From NCBI RefSeq assembly GCF_010993985.1, contig NZ_WINH01000009.1, forward strand, positions 90,378 to 154,377: a stretch of DNA of 64,000 nt, in the 5' to 3' direction. Origin of the DNA: Paraferrimonas sp. SM1919 (lineage in GTDB: Bacteria > Pseudomonadota > Gammaproteobacteria > Enterobacterales > Shewanellaceae). The position numbers and the translations under genes were made by a program. Within the stretch, counting starts at the first letter, position 1. Each line of letters opens with the position of its first letter. Shown here one piece after another: positions 41,101 through 56,100 of the stretch. Below the pieces are notes generated by a model. It ran no database searches, was not told where the DNA came from, and saw only the letters and a program-made list of their open reading frames with translations.

Positions 41101-44100
41101 TCAGAACCACCATTTAACTGAGTTGACGTCTGATGATTGTTGTTGGCAGTTGAAGAGAATGTGGCAACACTTACGCCAATTGAACCACTACCACCTTCGG
41201 CATCTGCTAAAGCAGAACTGGAATTGTTAGCAATAAATTCAGCCCCACCAGCGATGTCAGCATGGGCTCCCGCATGCATTCCGGAAAATACCTTACCATC
41301 GATGCTAGCTTGAGCATCAATATTGATGCCTGAACCAACTAAGGCAACTGCAGCCCCCACAACGTGTGCATCGGCTTCCCGGTTAGTCGCCCCATAATTA
41401 TCTTGGGTTGCCATTAATAGTGAATCTGATTCCACTAGAATATTGCCACCAAGAAAGGTATTTACTGAGCCATTAATCTCTGCCAATGGCGACATACTTG
41501 AACCCGCTATAATGATAGAACCACTGCCGCCTTCAATTTTCGACAGCACGCTCTCATCAGCCTTAGCGATAACATTAATCGCACCCTCAATATCAACTAA
41601 ACCATGATTATTATCATCAAAACTCTTAGCGCCATTAGCACCAATATAGGCAGAAACATTGCTGTTACTAATAGCCTCTGCTTTAGCATCGCCTTCTGCT
41701 GCAAGCAATCCAACATTAACATGCAACAAGTCAGATTCAACCGTATAGCTATAATCATCTGATTTAAGTTGCTCGGCATGAATACTTAATTCATTACCGA
41801 TTACATGGGCGCTATCGCCGATATAAGCATGGGTCTCTGAATCTAAAGTGTTACTTAACTCAGCTGCAGCAATGTTAAGGCCAGATACTCCGACTCCAGT
41901 TACCTCACTGTTTACCACTGGTGTTGATAACGCTTTAATATCTATATCATCAGCTCTTAAACCGCCGTCAATATAAGCTTTAGTTGTAGCTTCTAACTTA
42001 TTTTCAATCTCTTGCACACCAATATTAACGGCAGAAACGGCCACGCTAAGTATATCAGTGGTTAAGGTGTGGTTGGCATCGGCGCTTATATTACTGTCTT
42101 TGGCGTAAACATTTGTGTTATCAGCAATATAAGCATGGGTATCATTGCTGATATTGGCACCAAAGTTCATCTCAGTTATCGTCGCTAGCCCCACAGAGAC
42201 GTCAGTAATTTCATTTTTCGATTGGGCAGAACTGTTGGCGTTAATATTGAGATTACCGCCGTTATTGCTGTTTTGATAATCATTAAGATTAACCGAAGAG
42301 GCATTAATGCCATCACCAATATAAGCCCAGGTATGACGATCAATAGTTGGCTTGGCTTTTATACTGCTAATGGCTAAACCACCCACATTTACCGAAGCAA
42401 TATCAGGATCTGAGGTGTTAGTGTCAGTGGCTAAAATATCGATACCACCGGCACTATTAACGGTATTATTACCCGTCATATAGGCCGCTGTTTTACCGCT
42501 GATTATTGCATTAAACTCAAGTACTCCAACGCTTACCATACCAACGCTTACTGAATTAATATTTGGATTTGCATCATTTAGTGCTTCAGCGTTTATGGTT
42601 AAGCTACCACTGTTAACGTTAACAGTAGAATCATCAACATAAGCTTCTACATTATTGCTTATTGTTTCCTCTGATTTGGTAACAGCTGCACTAAAGCCAA
42701 CCCCACCCGCTACCGAAACGGTATTTGCATTTGAATGTAAGGTACCCTCTGCTTGAGCATCTACAAGCAAATCTCCTTGAAAAACACTGACTGTAGAGTT
42801 TGCGATATAAGCTGATGTATTTCCGCCTAAGTTATTAGAACTAACTAATATTGCCGCTGAACCAGCGATTACACCTGCACTTATTGATAGAGATAAAATA
42901 TCTGCTGATAATTGGGCCTGATTGAATGATTTAACATCTATTCCAAAAGCCGAAATAACACTTAAAGAATCTGTAATGTGTGCATTTGAAATGGTTTCTA
43001 TGATATTTCTTGATTCTGTACCTGCACCTGATAATGCCACGCCAGCTTGAGATGCCGCGACTGAAGCCGAAGCGGCAGCACTGACTGCATTTATCTGAGC
43101 CCGCTCCGTTGCAGAAATAACAATGCCAGAAGTTGTTATATTCCCCGCGCGCGCTTGAGTGTTACTCGCCCTTGAAATTCCCGCATCTATGACGTTTGCA
43201 ATAGTATTTTGCGCAATAGTGGCGGCAACAGAAACACTTACTCCTACTGAGGAACCGATGGCTGCCGCAACGGATGCACCAATTGCGTTAGCATTTATCT
43301 TAGACTCATCAACTGCGCTAATATCAATGCGCTCTGCACTTATTCCTATTGGAGCACCTTGCACCAAACTGCTATCACCATTGATATAAGCTTCTATGTG
43401 TTGGGAAATTTGGTTTATCGAATTAACACCAGAACCTGCTGCTGCAACACCCACTGCGCCACCCGTCACCGCCACTGACGCGGCAACAACATCACTATTA
43501 ATTTGTGCTATAGAGTTAGCATTGATAATTAAATCTCCAGCACTTTGAATGCTAGAATCTTGAACATAGGCAGAAACGTTACTGTATAAAGCATCATCTT
43601 GCTGTAGGTTGCCGTTTTCATCTAAATAATAACCTATAGCATTACGAGCCAAAGAAGCCCCAATAGCAACTCCAACACCAACAGCTCCCCCCCCTACAGA
43701 AACCGATGCTGCTACAATTACGGCATCAATGCTTGAGTTATTTGAAGCCAATAGGGTGACATCACCAATACTCGTTGCCAATATAGAGTTATTTATATAG
43801 GCGTTGGTGCCTGACAAAATAATATTGGTCGCATCTGCGCCTGCGCCTGAAATAGCTAAACCTAACCCATCTCCCACACCAACACCAATTGATGCTGCAA
43901 CTGCGACAGAATCAATATCTAAGTTATCTTGAGCTTGTATAGAAATGCTATCGGCTTGGGTAAAACCTGAGTTTGCATCATTGATATATGCGTCAATTTT
44001 GTTTGCAAGGGTATTATGCGCCGCAGAGGCGGCTACCGTAATAGCGGCTCCAACACCTGCACCACCACTGAAACCAATCCCTATTGCTAACGAAGCCCCA

Positions 44101-47100
44101 ACTGCATATGATCTCACCCTAGAGTCGTTGCTGGCAAATATACTGATGTCATCAACATTAACGCCATTCGCGCCATCGCCATCAATAAATGCCGCGACTG
44201 TATTTGCAATTGTGTTATAGGCACCCACACCGGCGCCACTGCCAGCCAAACCAATATTTCCGCCACCCACTGCCGCGGAACCCGCCACTACTATGGCATC
44301 AATGGATGCATCCATAGTTGCGCTTTGATTTAACTGATTTGCACTGACACTAGAGTTCGCTAGGTAGGCCTGAACCTCTGACAAAGGTTTATCCAAGTTA
44401 TCGGTTCGATTGCCGTCTAAGTCTTCACCAATTAAATTCTTGGATTCTGCCGCGCCAATAGAAACGCCCACACCTGCAGCACCTACGCCGACTGCAGCTG
44501 AAGCGGCTAATACCACTGAATTGATCGCTGCGGTATTATCAGCCAGTACATTAACATCTAGGTTACTGCTGACTTCGCTGTTCTCAATAAAAGCATTCGT
44601 TTTGGTTAAGATAACGTTAACCGATGAAGCTCCAGCACCACTTAAACCTACCCCAACACCTCCTGCTCCGCCAATTGCGGCTGAGGCAGCCACACTTACA
44701 GCGTTTATTGCAGCCTCACGCATCCAGCGACTGCTATCTCGATAGTTTTCATTTGCCAGATTGACATTGACTCTAACCCAACTGCCTGAAGCATAATTTT
44801 GGTTATCTAAATTTAAGTTACTATCTGAACCTGTCCACTCATATATTGCACCAATTACTCCACCGCTTGTGTGCCCTTCTGCAACCATGACACGATCACC
44901 GCTTTGAATGTCAACTGCACCGTTACTTTGGTAATCATGATCGCCAATATATCGGTAATAAGCGCCTATATCACCGCCATCTGAATGTCCTGCACTTACT
45001 TTTACTTTATCTCCAACAACTAATGCTTGAGTGCCGTTATTGCTCTGGTAGTTAGAATTAAAATTAGAGTGGTCTTCGTACACATCTGCACTAACAACAA
45101 TGTCGCCATTATTTGCAACAACTCCGGCACCACTAGAAGCGTTTTGTATTGAAGCTTCCACCTCATTACTAACTTCGTTGTAAGATAATGCCACGCCAAC
45201 GGAAATTGCAGCCCCCGCCAAAGCACCACCACCAACTGATAAGGAAGCGCCAACCACATCAGAAGATATATCCGATCTATCTTCGGCAATTATACTAATT
45301 GCATCAGCCACAATACCTGGAGAAGTATCGCCAAACATGGCATTTCCATCAATAAAGGCTTTAACACTGGTTGCTATGCTGTTTTGAGAAGCTGCGCCGG
45401 AACCACTTGCACCAATCCCTACCTTACCTGCAGCACCTACTGCTGCAGAAGCAGCGACTACCGTAGCATCTATTGACGCATCGTTTGTGGCATTTATATT
45501 TAAATCACCATCAGTCGCAACACTGGTATTTTCTAGATAAGCATGCACTTGAGAGCTTTGTTGCTCTAAATTAACTTGTCTCCATAACTTACTATTACCA
45601 AAATCCTGTTCAATAAATTGTCCAGAACCAATAAATTCCCATTGAGTATCGTCAGAATAATCAAGGTTTGATAAATCAAAACTACCAGAACCAATAGCAC
45701 GATAAATACCGTCTGGCTGCCCTGTGCCATTATAATCACTTGCAACCTGAACTAGCTGTCCTTGGCTAACGAAGCTCAAGCCATCAGCAGATTTATGATC
45801 AACACTGACATTTTCACCCACATATTGGTATACATCTCCCATGCGTGGGCCAGATAACACTTTTACGGTGTCTCCTTGATCAAGAACGAGTTGCTCAGTA
45901 GTAGTATCAGTATCAAAGTCAGCAGAGTAAGAGTGATCGACTCGCCAACCAACTAGGTTCCGCGCCACAGCGGCACCAATTGACACACCGACTCCTGCAA
46001 CCCCACTTGCACCAACCGCAGCAGACGCTCCCAAAATAATGGCATCCACTAACGATACATCACTAGCAGAAATTAAAATGTCACCTTGGTTACTTAATTT
46101 TGAATTGGTTGCGTAACTATTTACTGAAGAATTAATGGTATTTCGCGCCTCTGCACCGGCCCCACTTAATGCTGCTCCAACTTTTGCGGCAAAAGCTGCA
46201 GATATTGACGCAGATATAGCAGTCGCGGAGATGGTATTTTCCAAAGATGAATCAATATTGATATCTCCATCACTGGATACCAAAGTGCTATCAATGAAAC
46301 TAGAAACACTATTGTTAATACTGTTATCAGCCAAACTAACCGCCACACTAACAGAAATAGCAGCAGGGCCGGCCCCTGCAAAGCCTAATGCACCAGCAGC
46401 CGTATCGGCAGTAATCGATGAGCTATCATAGGCATTGATGGTGACATTATTGGCGTGAATTTGTGAAGTACCATCACCCACAATATAGGCATTGGTGCCA
46501 CTGCCAATACGGTTCACCGTTGATGAACCCGCACCAGGAAGGCTAATACCGGCAGTGCCACCGATGCCAATAGCCACCGAGAAAGCCAACACTAAAGCCT
46601 CAATTTCATTATTAGAAATGGCTTCTATATCGATATCACCATCAACATAAATGTCTGAGTTCTCGACATAAGCTGACACATTGGCGCTGTCTAATGAGCC
46701 ATCTCGGTTCCAGCCCACATAGTTTTGTGCCAAAGCAACGCCAATGGAAGCGGAAACGCCGCCTTTAACACCGCCGGCAATGGCAGCCGAAGCGCCCACT
46801 ACAGTGGCTAATATCGAGGAGGTATTAGTGGCATTAAGGTCGATATTAGTCTGTAAGTAGGAAGTTTCGGTTCCCAATATGCTGTTGGCAATGTAAGCAT
46901 CGACAGTAGTTAAAATAACATTGGTGGCATCGGCGCCGGCGCCGCTTAGGCCCCCCCCTATCTTACCCGAAGCCGCAACCGCTAATGATGCTGCAACCGC
47001 CGTAGATTCTATGCTGGCATTCTCTTGGGCAGTAATAGTAATAGGGGTATTGGCAATAAAGTTATTACCAGTGAGTTGATAACCATCTAACGAGGCACTG

Positions 47101-50100
47101 ACAGTATTGTCTATGGTGTTTTCTGCCAAGCTAACCGCTACACTGGCAGCACCACTTAGATTACCACTGACCACAGCGGCAATGCTGGCCCCTACGGCAA
47201 TGCTGTTAATTGCCGAGTTATCTATTGCACTTATCTCAAGTGCTGAAGCAAATAAATCTAATGGCGCATTGGTGGTCGCAGCAAGCTGAGCCTGAATACT
47301 ATGACTGATGAAATTAACTGCGCTAACACCTGCACCACTGAGGGCTAAACCATTTTGACCGCTACCCACAACAGAGGCAGAACCTGCGACCACGATGGCA
47401 TCAATATCATTAGCCGATAAGGCGGTTAACTGTAATTCACCAACCCCATTATTGGCACTAATCGCGGTATCAGTGATTAACGTGTGGGTTTGCGCTGCCT
47501 CTTGGGTTTGACTTGGTAAATAATCGGTATCTAAATCCCAGCCGATCAAATTACGGGCTAAACTGGCGCCAATTGAAGCACCAGCAGCATTTTTACCTGT
47601 GGCCGCTAATGAGGCTGAGGCCGATACCACAGTGGCATTAATTGATTTATTACTTTGGCTATTAAGGTTAATGTTTTGCGCACTGGTTAAACTGCTTGAA
47701 TCCACACTAACGTTAGTTTTAGAGAGCACCACGTTGGTTGACTCAGCCCCTGCACCACTTAATGCAAGACCCGTTTTTGCCCCTAAAGCCACGGCTAAAG
47801 AGGCAGCAGTGGCCGTTGCCGAAATACTGGTGAGTTCTCGCCAACGATTTATATCTTGGTAGTCTTCTGCCCCTAAGTCTTGAGCCACCAGCTGCCAATT
47901 GCCATCCTGTTCAAAATCAATTGTCGCTAAATCAACATTAGATAGGCCATTTTGTGCTTGGTAGAAGTAATATTTATCATTGACCAGTACCCGAGCAATC
48001 TCTCCAGAGTTCACCGTATCCACTTGCTGGCTGGTTTCATCAACAATATAGGTATAAGCCTCACCAATGAACACATAGGCTTGGGAGCCATCTGCAACCA
48101 CATCCCCTTGGGCTAATACTTGGCTGCCATCTGTGCTTGAATATTGGCTGTTTGGCGCGGCGCTTTCTATCGATTGCGCACTAATAGTAATATCACCCGT
48201 ATGGCTTTGGATGTCGATATTATCAACCGTCGCTAGGGTTTGATCGCTTAGGTGGTTACGGGCAATGGTTGCCCCCACGCTTATTGCACCAGTGTTGCCA
48301 CCACTGATTGAACCGGCAACCGCTACCGCTTGGGCATCAGTAACAATATTGCTCGAATTATCGGCTGTCACCTCAACCTGTTGGCCAGTAACCGTATTAT
48401 TGCCTGATTCACCCAGCATAGCGGCACTGACTTCTGTACCTACACGGTTTTCGGTAAATACCACTCCAACACTTAACGCGGCGCCATTTTTAGGGGTTGC
48501 AGAAATACCCACACTGGTCGATTTTACTCGGGCATTAATTTGACTCACCCCAGCAGCGGTGACCGCCACCAACCCAGCATTGGCAATTAAATCTGAATGT
48601 TCACTGTAAGCACGAACAAACGACAAGCCTTGGTTCATCTGCTCGTCGGATAGATCTTCAGTGTTGTAATTATTTAGCGTCCAACCAATTAAGTTTCGTG
48701 CATAGGAAGCACCGATAGACAGGCTACCACCATTTTGAGTGCCCGCTGCTACCGACACCGCGACACTGTCAACCAAGGCATCAATTTGGTTATCTTGATT
48801 GGCGGCAATAATAATATCGCCACTAGTGGCAGTAACATCAGCATTTTTAATAAAGGCTTCGCTGGTATTTAAAATCACATTCATGGCGGTGGCACCGCCA
48901 CCACTGGCAGCAATACTCTTACCAGGACTCACCTGCACGGCAATGGCTGCCGCTTGCGAGTGCGCATCAATAACAGCCACATCATCAACGCTTACAGAAA
49001 CATTATTAGCATTAACACTTATGAAATCGGCAATATAGGCTGCTTGTTGATGTTCAATTTGGTTACGACTAGCACTTAAACCAACACTGACACTGCTAGA
49101 ACTACCGGAACCTAAGCCAACTCCAATCGACAGTACTGGCGCCGCTACATCAGCAAAAATAGCCGAGCTGTCACCGCTGGCCACGACAATATTGCCATTG
49201 TTCGCCTCTAGCGACTGACTACCATCACCTTGAATATAAGCGTTGGAATCAAGGTGGCTTTTGTTCATGGCAATAACCGCACCTATGCCTAGGGCATCAG
49301 ATTCATCAAAGCTTAACGCCGTTACCGTAACCTTAGATTTGGCTTCTGAGTTAATTAGGGTATTCACCAAAGTGGTGACACTAATATCACCACTGCTGGC
49401 ATTCACATTAGCCGAATCAATATAAGCTTCTACAAAGGAAGGGGAATGACTTCCTATTTCGGTGCCCAATAGTGCATCGGCAGTATTAAATAATATATTC
49501 TGACTTTGCCAACCAATACTGTTGAAGGCCAAAGTAAAGCCAACAGAATCACTGTTTGAGGTGGTTTCATTATTTACATTGGCATTAATAACAGAGTTAT
49601 TCTGTGCAGCCACATTAATTGCCGCGGCATTTAACCCATTAGTATCGGCAATAAAGGCTTCTATTGTGGTTTCTATGGTGTTAGTGGCAATGGCACCATT
49701 AATGGCTAAAGACTTACCATCACCATTAATGCCACCACCATCAGAGCTCACCACTGAATCGTTATCTGCGTAAATCACCGCGGTTTGCAGTGCAGTCACG
49801 TCAACCGCGCCATCGGCATTAATTTGCTGAACGCCCTCAATGGAGCTTGATACCGCTGATTTGACGCCATTAACCGCAGCAACGCCACCCACCGCAATCG
49901 AGTCGGATGACGTCAATTGAATATTAAATTGATCAAATAAACTTTCATCATTCAGACGCAACCACACCAGGGCATCGTTGTAGTTGGCATTAGCGAGATC
50001 AATCTCAGCCTCATCACCAATATACATAAAGCTCTGACCTGCCTCACCGGTGACCAGCTGCCAATCGGCAGAGGTATAATCGATCACCGCTAAATTAATG

Positions 50101-53100
50101 CCATTGGCATCATTTAAATCGGTGCCAACGTACTCATAAACGGCACCTGCGATACCACCGTTAGTGTAACCATTCTCCAGCTGAACACGTTGGGAATTAA
50201 TGAGTTCTGTTGGTTGTTCAAGGGTAGTAAAGTCTGCCTCTGCCAGATAAACAATATCGCCAACACTAACGGTTTGGCTACCTGAACGGTTGGTGTAATC
50301 GTATTCACGAATGACATTATCAAAAAAGTTAGTCAGTAAACCTATTCCATAGTCATTGGTCACAGACTGGAATGCCAACACATTAACGATGGAGTCGATG
50401 CCAGCGTTATCTTGGGCATGAATAACAATATCACCGTTAACATCAATCTCGGCATCGTTGTCATTAACAATGCTGGCTTCAACCTCAGTATTCACCAAGT
50501 TACGGGTAACCAATGCGCTTACCGACTGACCGCTAGCATCTTTAAAGGCGCTGGCGACAGAGGTGGTTTCATTGGATGTAGTGGCAGATATCGTCGATTT
50601 ATACACCTCTAGGTAACTGTTACCGTTATCTTCAGCTAAACGAATAAAGTAACTGCTGCCGTTTCTATCCCTAAGTTGCCATTCAGAACCCGCACTAATC
50701 ACACTCAGTACCAAGGCATCCGATAATTGCAAGCCTTGGTTTAAGAATGCCACCCTTAACTCAAACAATATCGAGTCATTATCTAAGGCATCGACAGCCT
50801 GCTCGTCAATATCGGTATCTGTATTATCAGCATCCAGCTCAGCCGCATCATTAAGCTTATTAGCAAAGTCATTGATAAAACTTAACTCATCTAAATCAAA
50901 CAGTTTTTCGCCACCCGACTCTGCCGTTAAATTTAAGTCACCACTTATTGTGAGATCGGTATTACGAATGATGGCACTCGTGGCACTTGGATTACTATTG
51001 TCAAAGGCATCGGCAATCAGCGGATCGCCTAAAATAGTATCAATGGCATTAAATAAGAAATTTTGCCCTTTCCAACCAATAGAGTTAAAGGCAAGGACAA
51101 TTCCAGTTCCGGTATCGCCAGTACTGGTTATGGCTTTAACTGTGGCATCGATTTCTGACTGGTTAAAGGCGTTAATGCTGACATCACCACTACTACCATT
51201 ATTTAGGTGGGTGACAATACGGCTGTCTAGCACATCAGCACTGGCACCACTGTTTACAACGTTGGTGGCAATAATGCCATTAATGGCTTCAGAGACACCG
51301 GTGCCTATGACACTTCCCCCCGAAGAGGTCGCCTCCGAGTTAATGTCTGCGGTAATAATTGCCGTTTCATTGGCTTCAAGGGTGACACTTCCAGCATAAA
51401 CCCCTTGGTTAACAAGGTTAGCTTCAACGCCACTGCGAATGTCATTAAGCACAAACATGGCACCAACGCTACTTGATGCGGAGTCAGTATTTGGATCGGA
51501 ACCCGGTAAGTTCAATCCCTGGGGAATAAGCTGGGTTTCAGTGGCTTCTTTCCAGTAGCCGGCATCTCGATAATTCAGGGCACTAAGATCAACGGCATTA
51601 GCGGTATCAGCACCCATGAAAATATAAATGCTGCCCGGGTTACCAAATTCAGCATCAAAACCATCACTCAAGCGAACTCTATCCCCAAAGGCAAGTTCCA
51701 CAGAGGTATCATCACTAGAGTGATCTGCTGCCAAAAAGTCATTAAAGGTTTCACTGGCAATGCTCAATCCACTGTCATTAGTAGTAATAGATGAAGACAC
51801 TAATTGGGTATTAGCATTAATTCTTGCTTGATCAATCGCTTTTAGTTGTAGGTTACGACCAATATTTAAATCAGCATTGGCAAGGGTAACTTCTTCTGTG
51901 GGTAACACATTATCACTGACGGTCACCTCTGAATAACTGTTGACTTTATTACTGGTCACCACAATACCAAGGGAAGAGCCTGTAGCATCTTTTAACGCCG
52001 ATGCTTCAGAGCTGACCGTATTAGTTAATGTCGCATCTAATATGGCTTGGTTATCAGCCAATAACGACATATCACGACCAACATCAAACTCACTCTCATC
52101 AATATTAACTAAGGTTGCCACCGCATTTTGCTTAGACATGACATAATCAGCAAATACCGAGTCACCTAAAATGGCATCAATGGCATCAAACAGCGCATTT
52201 TGAGAATCCCAACCCATCACGTTGAAGGCAAAACTAAAGGCAGCCGCTTCATCACCAGAAAGGGTATCCACCAGTAACTCAGCATCCATCAAGGCGTCGT
52301 TTAAGGCATTAACGGATAAATCATTCGCTAGGCTAACCTGAGAATTTAAAATGTTGGCTTTCGCCTTACTGAGCAGTAGGTTGCTCACTAATTGACCATT
52401 GTAAGCAAACACAGTTCCGCCACCGGTATTACTGCCACCGGAAGCTTCAATATTGGAGATGACTGTGGCTAAATTACTGGCAGACTCATTGGCATTCAAT
52501 AGCAAATTATTAGCCGCGAGTTCAACCTCATTTAAAATAGCAGCAACGTTTGCACGGACATCATTAACGTTAAATATTCCCCCTGCGGCTTTGGCATCAG
52601 AATCAGCAAAATTACCAAAATTAGGGAATAAATCTGCAATATCATCAGCTCCACCGGTGACTTTTTGCCAATGACCACTTGGGTCAACAAACTCTGCTAA
52701 GGTCAGACTAGCAAGATCAATATTTTGGGTTGGGCCAGTATAAATGTACACATCACCAGCGCCTGTTCCCATATCAGTGCCTAAGCGAACCCTATCGCCA
52801 CTGGTTAACAAGCGAGTCCCTGATTCAGTGGTATAACTGTATTCCTGTTGCACCAAATCAGTCACTAATTGAGTTAACGCATCAATGGTACTGGTTGAGA
52901 TCACGCTGACTTTTAGTTGGGTATTAGCATCAATTTTTGCCACATCATTGGCTTCAACAATGACATCGCCAGAGGCATTAATATTGGCATCATAAATAAA
53001 GGCATCGGCACTGGTGTTAACTTTATTCGAGCTAACAATTATGCCAGCGGTTAATCCTGTAGCTGCTTTAGCTTTTGCAGCTGCCTCGGCTTTGGCTTTT

Positions 53101-56100
53101 TCAGCCGCAGCGGCTTGTTCTGCCTCGGTGGTGTCGGTATCTACGTTACTTTCAGGCGCATCAGGATCGGCCTCGTCACTGGCTCCTGTTGTTGACGAGC
53201 CCGATTGGCTGTCGCTTTTATCAGAATCTTTAGTCTCAGATTTAGTGGCTTCTTTAATCTTACCTAAAGCAAATTTAAAGAAATTACCTGAGGTGGTTCT
53301 TGAGACCTCATTACCTACGCTTGAGTTGATTAATCCTGAGTTTTCAGCAGAAACATTTACAGCTTCAGCGTTGATATCGGTATTGATAATGGCAGCTTGG
53401 GCAGCAACCGGGATATCATCAATAAATAAATCTTCAGCTACTAACAATTCAAACGCTTGCTCGAAGATATTATCGATTTTCCAGCCCACATTATTAAAAG
53501 CAATGATGCCAGTTAAAGAATCTGTACCGCCAACAGAGGTAGAGGTTAAGGATGTAGCATCAACCAGAACATCATTAACCGCGTTAACAGTAATTACCCC
53601 AGCGTCGGCAAGGCCATTATTGATCTGTGAATCCGCTAACCATGATTTGGCATTCGCTAAAACCTGGTTGGTGATCATAATGCCATTAAGGGTGCCATCC
53701 GCCCTTTGTTTAGCGGAACCCGCACTCACCACAGAGCTATCCGCCGAAATAATTAATGCGCGCTCATTGGCATCCATCTCTAAGCTAGATAGGGCATTAC
53801 CATTAGCTCCTTGAATTAATGCCCCCTCGATAAAGGCTAACACTTCTGCTCGAACATCGTTGCGGGTGATCATGCCCGATAAACTTTGGGATGTTGAAGT
53901 CGCACTTAACCCTGCGTCTTCAATTAAGCTACCAACACGATCCCCAATTAAGGTCGTTGCCAATTTCTTATTGATAAGGTTATCTTGGCTTAGGGGCTTC
54001 CAAAGGCCGTAATCACTATAATCAGCACTACCTAAATCCGTGGTGACACCAGTGGCTTGGTCATCCCCCATATACTGGTAAACAACGCCTTGCTCGCCGC
54101 TGATTTCAACCCAATCAGCGTTATTGGCATAATCCACATCACCATCAAACAGACTCATTCCAAATAAAGTAGTATTACCAATGTATTCATAGGTTTGTGT
54201 AGCTTCACCATTAGCATAAAGCTGAACCCTGTCACCACTGTTAATGTCAGCGTTAAAGGCTTTTACCTCATGGGCATTATATTTGGTATTCGGATTAGTA
54301 GAGATCAAAACCCAATCTGAATTGCTGGCGTAATTTTGAATACCATTAGCTAAATTAGTATCGGTTAATTGAGCATTAGCAACATACTCATAAATTGCGA
54401 TTTGGTTGCCATTTTCATCCAACAGGGCAACTTTATCTCCTTGTTCTACACTGGCAACAATGACCTCTTCAACCAGATAATCGGCACTGTCAATTTTGAC
54501 GGTGTCACCAAATTTTAATTGCTTAGCACCTGAGCGGTCGGTGTAATCGTAATCATCAAGTAAAGTGCTGGCTAAGTTATTAACTATGCCGACACCATAG
54601 TCATTGGAAGAAGATTGAGCAGCCAATAGCGCCGAATTAGAAGCGATACCAGAGAAATCATCAGCGACGATAGTAATATGATTCGCCGCCACCGTTTGCT
54701 GGTTATTTTTAATATAAGCTTGGGTAGAACTGCTGACTTTATTACTGGTCAATACCGCAGACACCGCCATACCACCCGCCCCAAAAAAGGCAGAAGCCGC
54801 CGAGGTCGACTCATTAGTTAACCAAGCATTAATAATACTTTCATTAAACGCCAATACCTCTAAGTCATGGTTAATATCCAACTGACTATCAGTAATAATG
54901 GCGTGGCTAGTGGCAGGATCTTCATTACTAAAGATATCCACTACGCTCTGCCAGAGTGAGCCATCACTATAGTTCATCTGGGTTAAATCAATGGGCGCAG
55001 AATCTAAACCATCATTAGTAATAGAGTCACCAATATAGCGATATAACTGCCCCTCTTGGCCCCCATTAATAGCACTATCTAAGCGAACAATATCGCCATT
55101 TAATAATGCTGTTGGGCGATCACTGCTGTTATGATCACTTTCACCATATACAGTGCCAATTAGCGCATCAAAAGCATTAAATATTAGGTTTTGCGACTCC
55201 CAACCTACAGTATTAAAGGCAAGTTTTACGCCAACGGCATCTTCCCCTGAAACCACATTGGTGGTATTGGTAGCATCAATATTGGAAGCTCTGAATGAGC
55301 TAACAGACAAATTATCAGCATTAACAATAGAGTCATTGATTTGTGCAAGTGAATCGGTCAACACTAGGTTGGTTGCTATGCTGGCACTGACCGCCAAAGC
55401 AGAGCCTGTCCCCCAAACGCTGCCCCCAGAGCTTTCAAATTCACCATCTAAAGTGGCATAGATATAGCCGGTTTGCTCAGAAGTTACAGTTACAGCGCCT
55501 GCATTAATGGTTTGTTGTTCTACCAATGCAAAGGCTTCACTTCTTACATCATTAAGTACCACCGCACCACCACTAGCATTGGCGTTAGACTCGGTAATAT
55601 TGAAGCCTTGGGGCACTAATTGGGTGGCAGTTACTTCCTTCCAGAAGCCTGAATCAAAATAGTCCTGTTGATTAAGGTTCAGGTTAGCGGTTTGCTCACC
55701 CATATATTGGTAAACCGCACCTGGCGTGCCTTTACTGTCATCAAAATCGGCCGCTAAACGAACGGTATCGCCAAAGTTAAGCTGAGTAGGCACTTCTAGG
55801 CTGACATAATCTGCTGGGATTCTGTCTTGAATAAAACCATCAATAATGGCGGCACCGCCATCATTGGTGGTAATGGTTGTTGAGGTAATTTTAGTATTAG
55901 AAAATACCCAAGAATCATCCTTGGCATTAACTTTGAGGTCTGAGCTAATAGTCAAACTTTGAGCAGGTGAATTGTCACTAACATAGATCGCCGCCAAGGT
56001 ATCGGTATTCACCTTGTTACTGCTTAAACTGGCAGCGGCACTTAAGCCATCGGCACCGAACAAAGCCCCAGCTGTCGTGGTTGAGGTGTTGCTAATCGTG

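Noticed and set aside
40567..41121. Open frame of 184 codons on the plus strand inside the giant gene
   Set aside because: It is antisense to the repetitive coding strand. Its Ala/Leu/Pro-rich translation mirrors the Asp/Ser/Asn codons opposite, and no known motif is seen.
53014..53814. Open frame of 266 codons on the plus strand
   Set aside because: It is the antisense shadow of the A/K/E-rich insert and adjoining repeats. The translation is low-complexity Ala/Ser/Leu with no domain.
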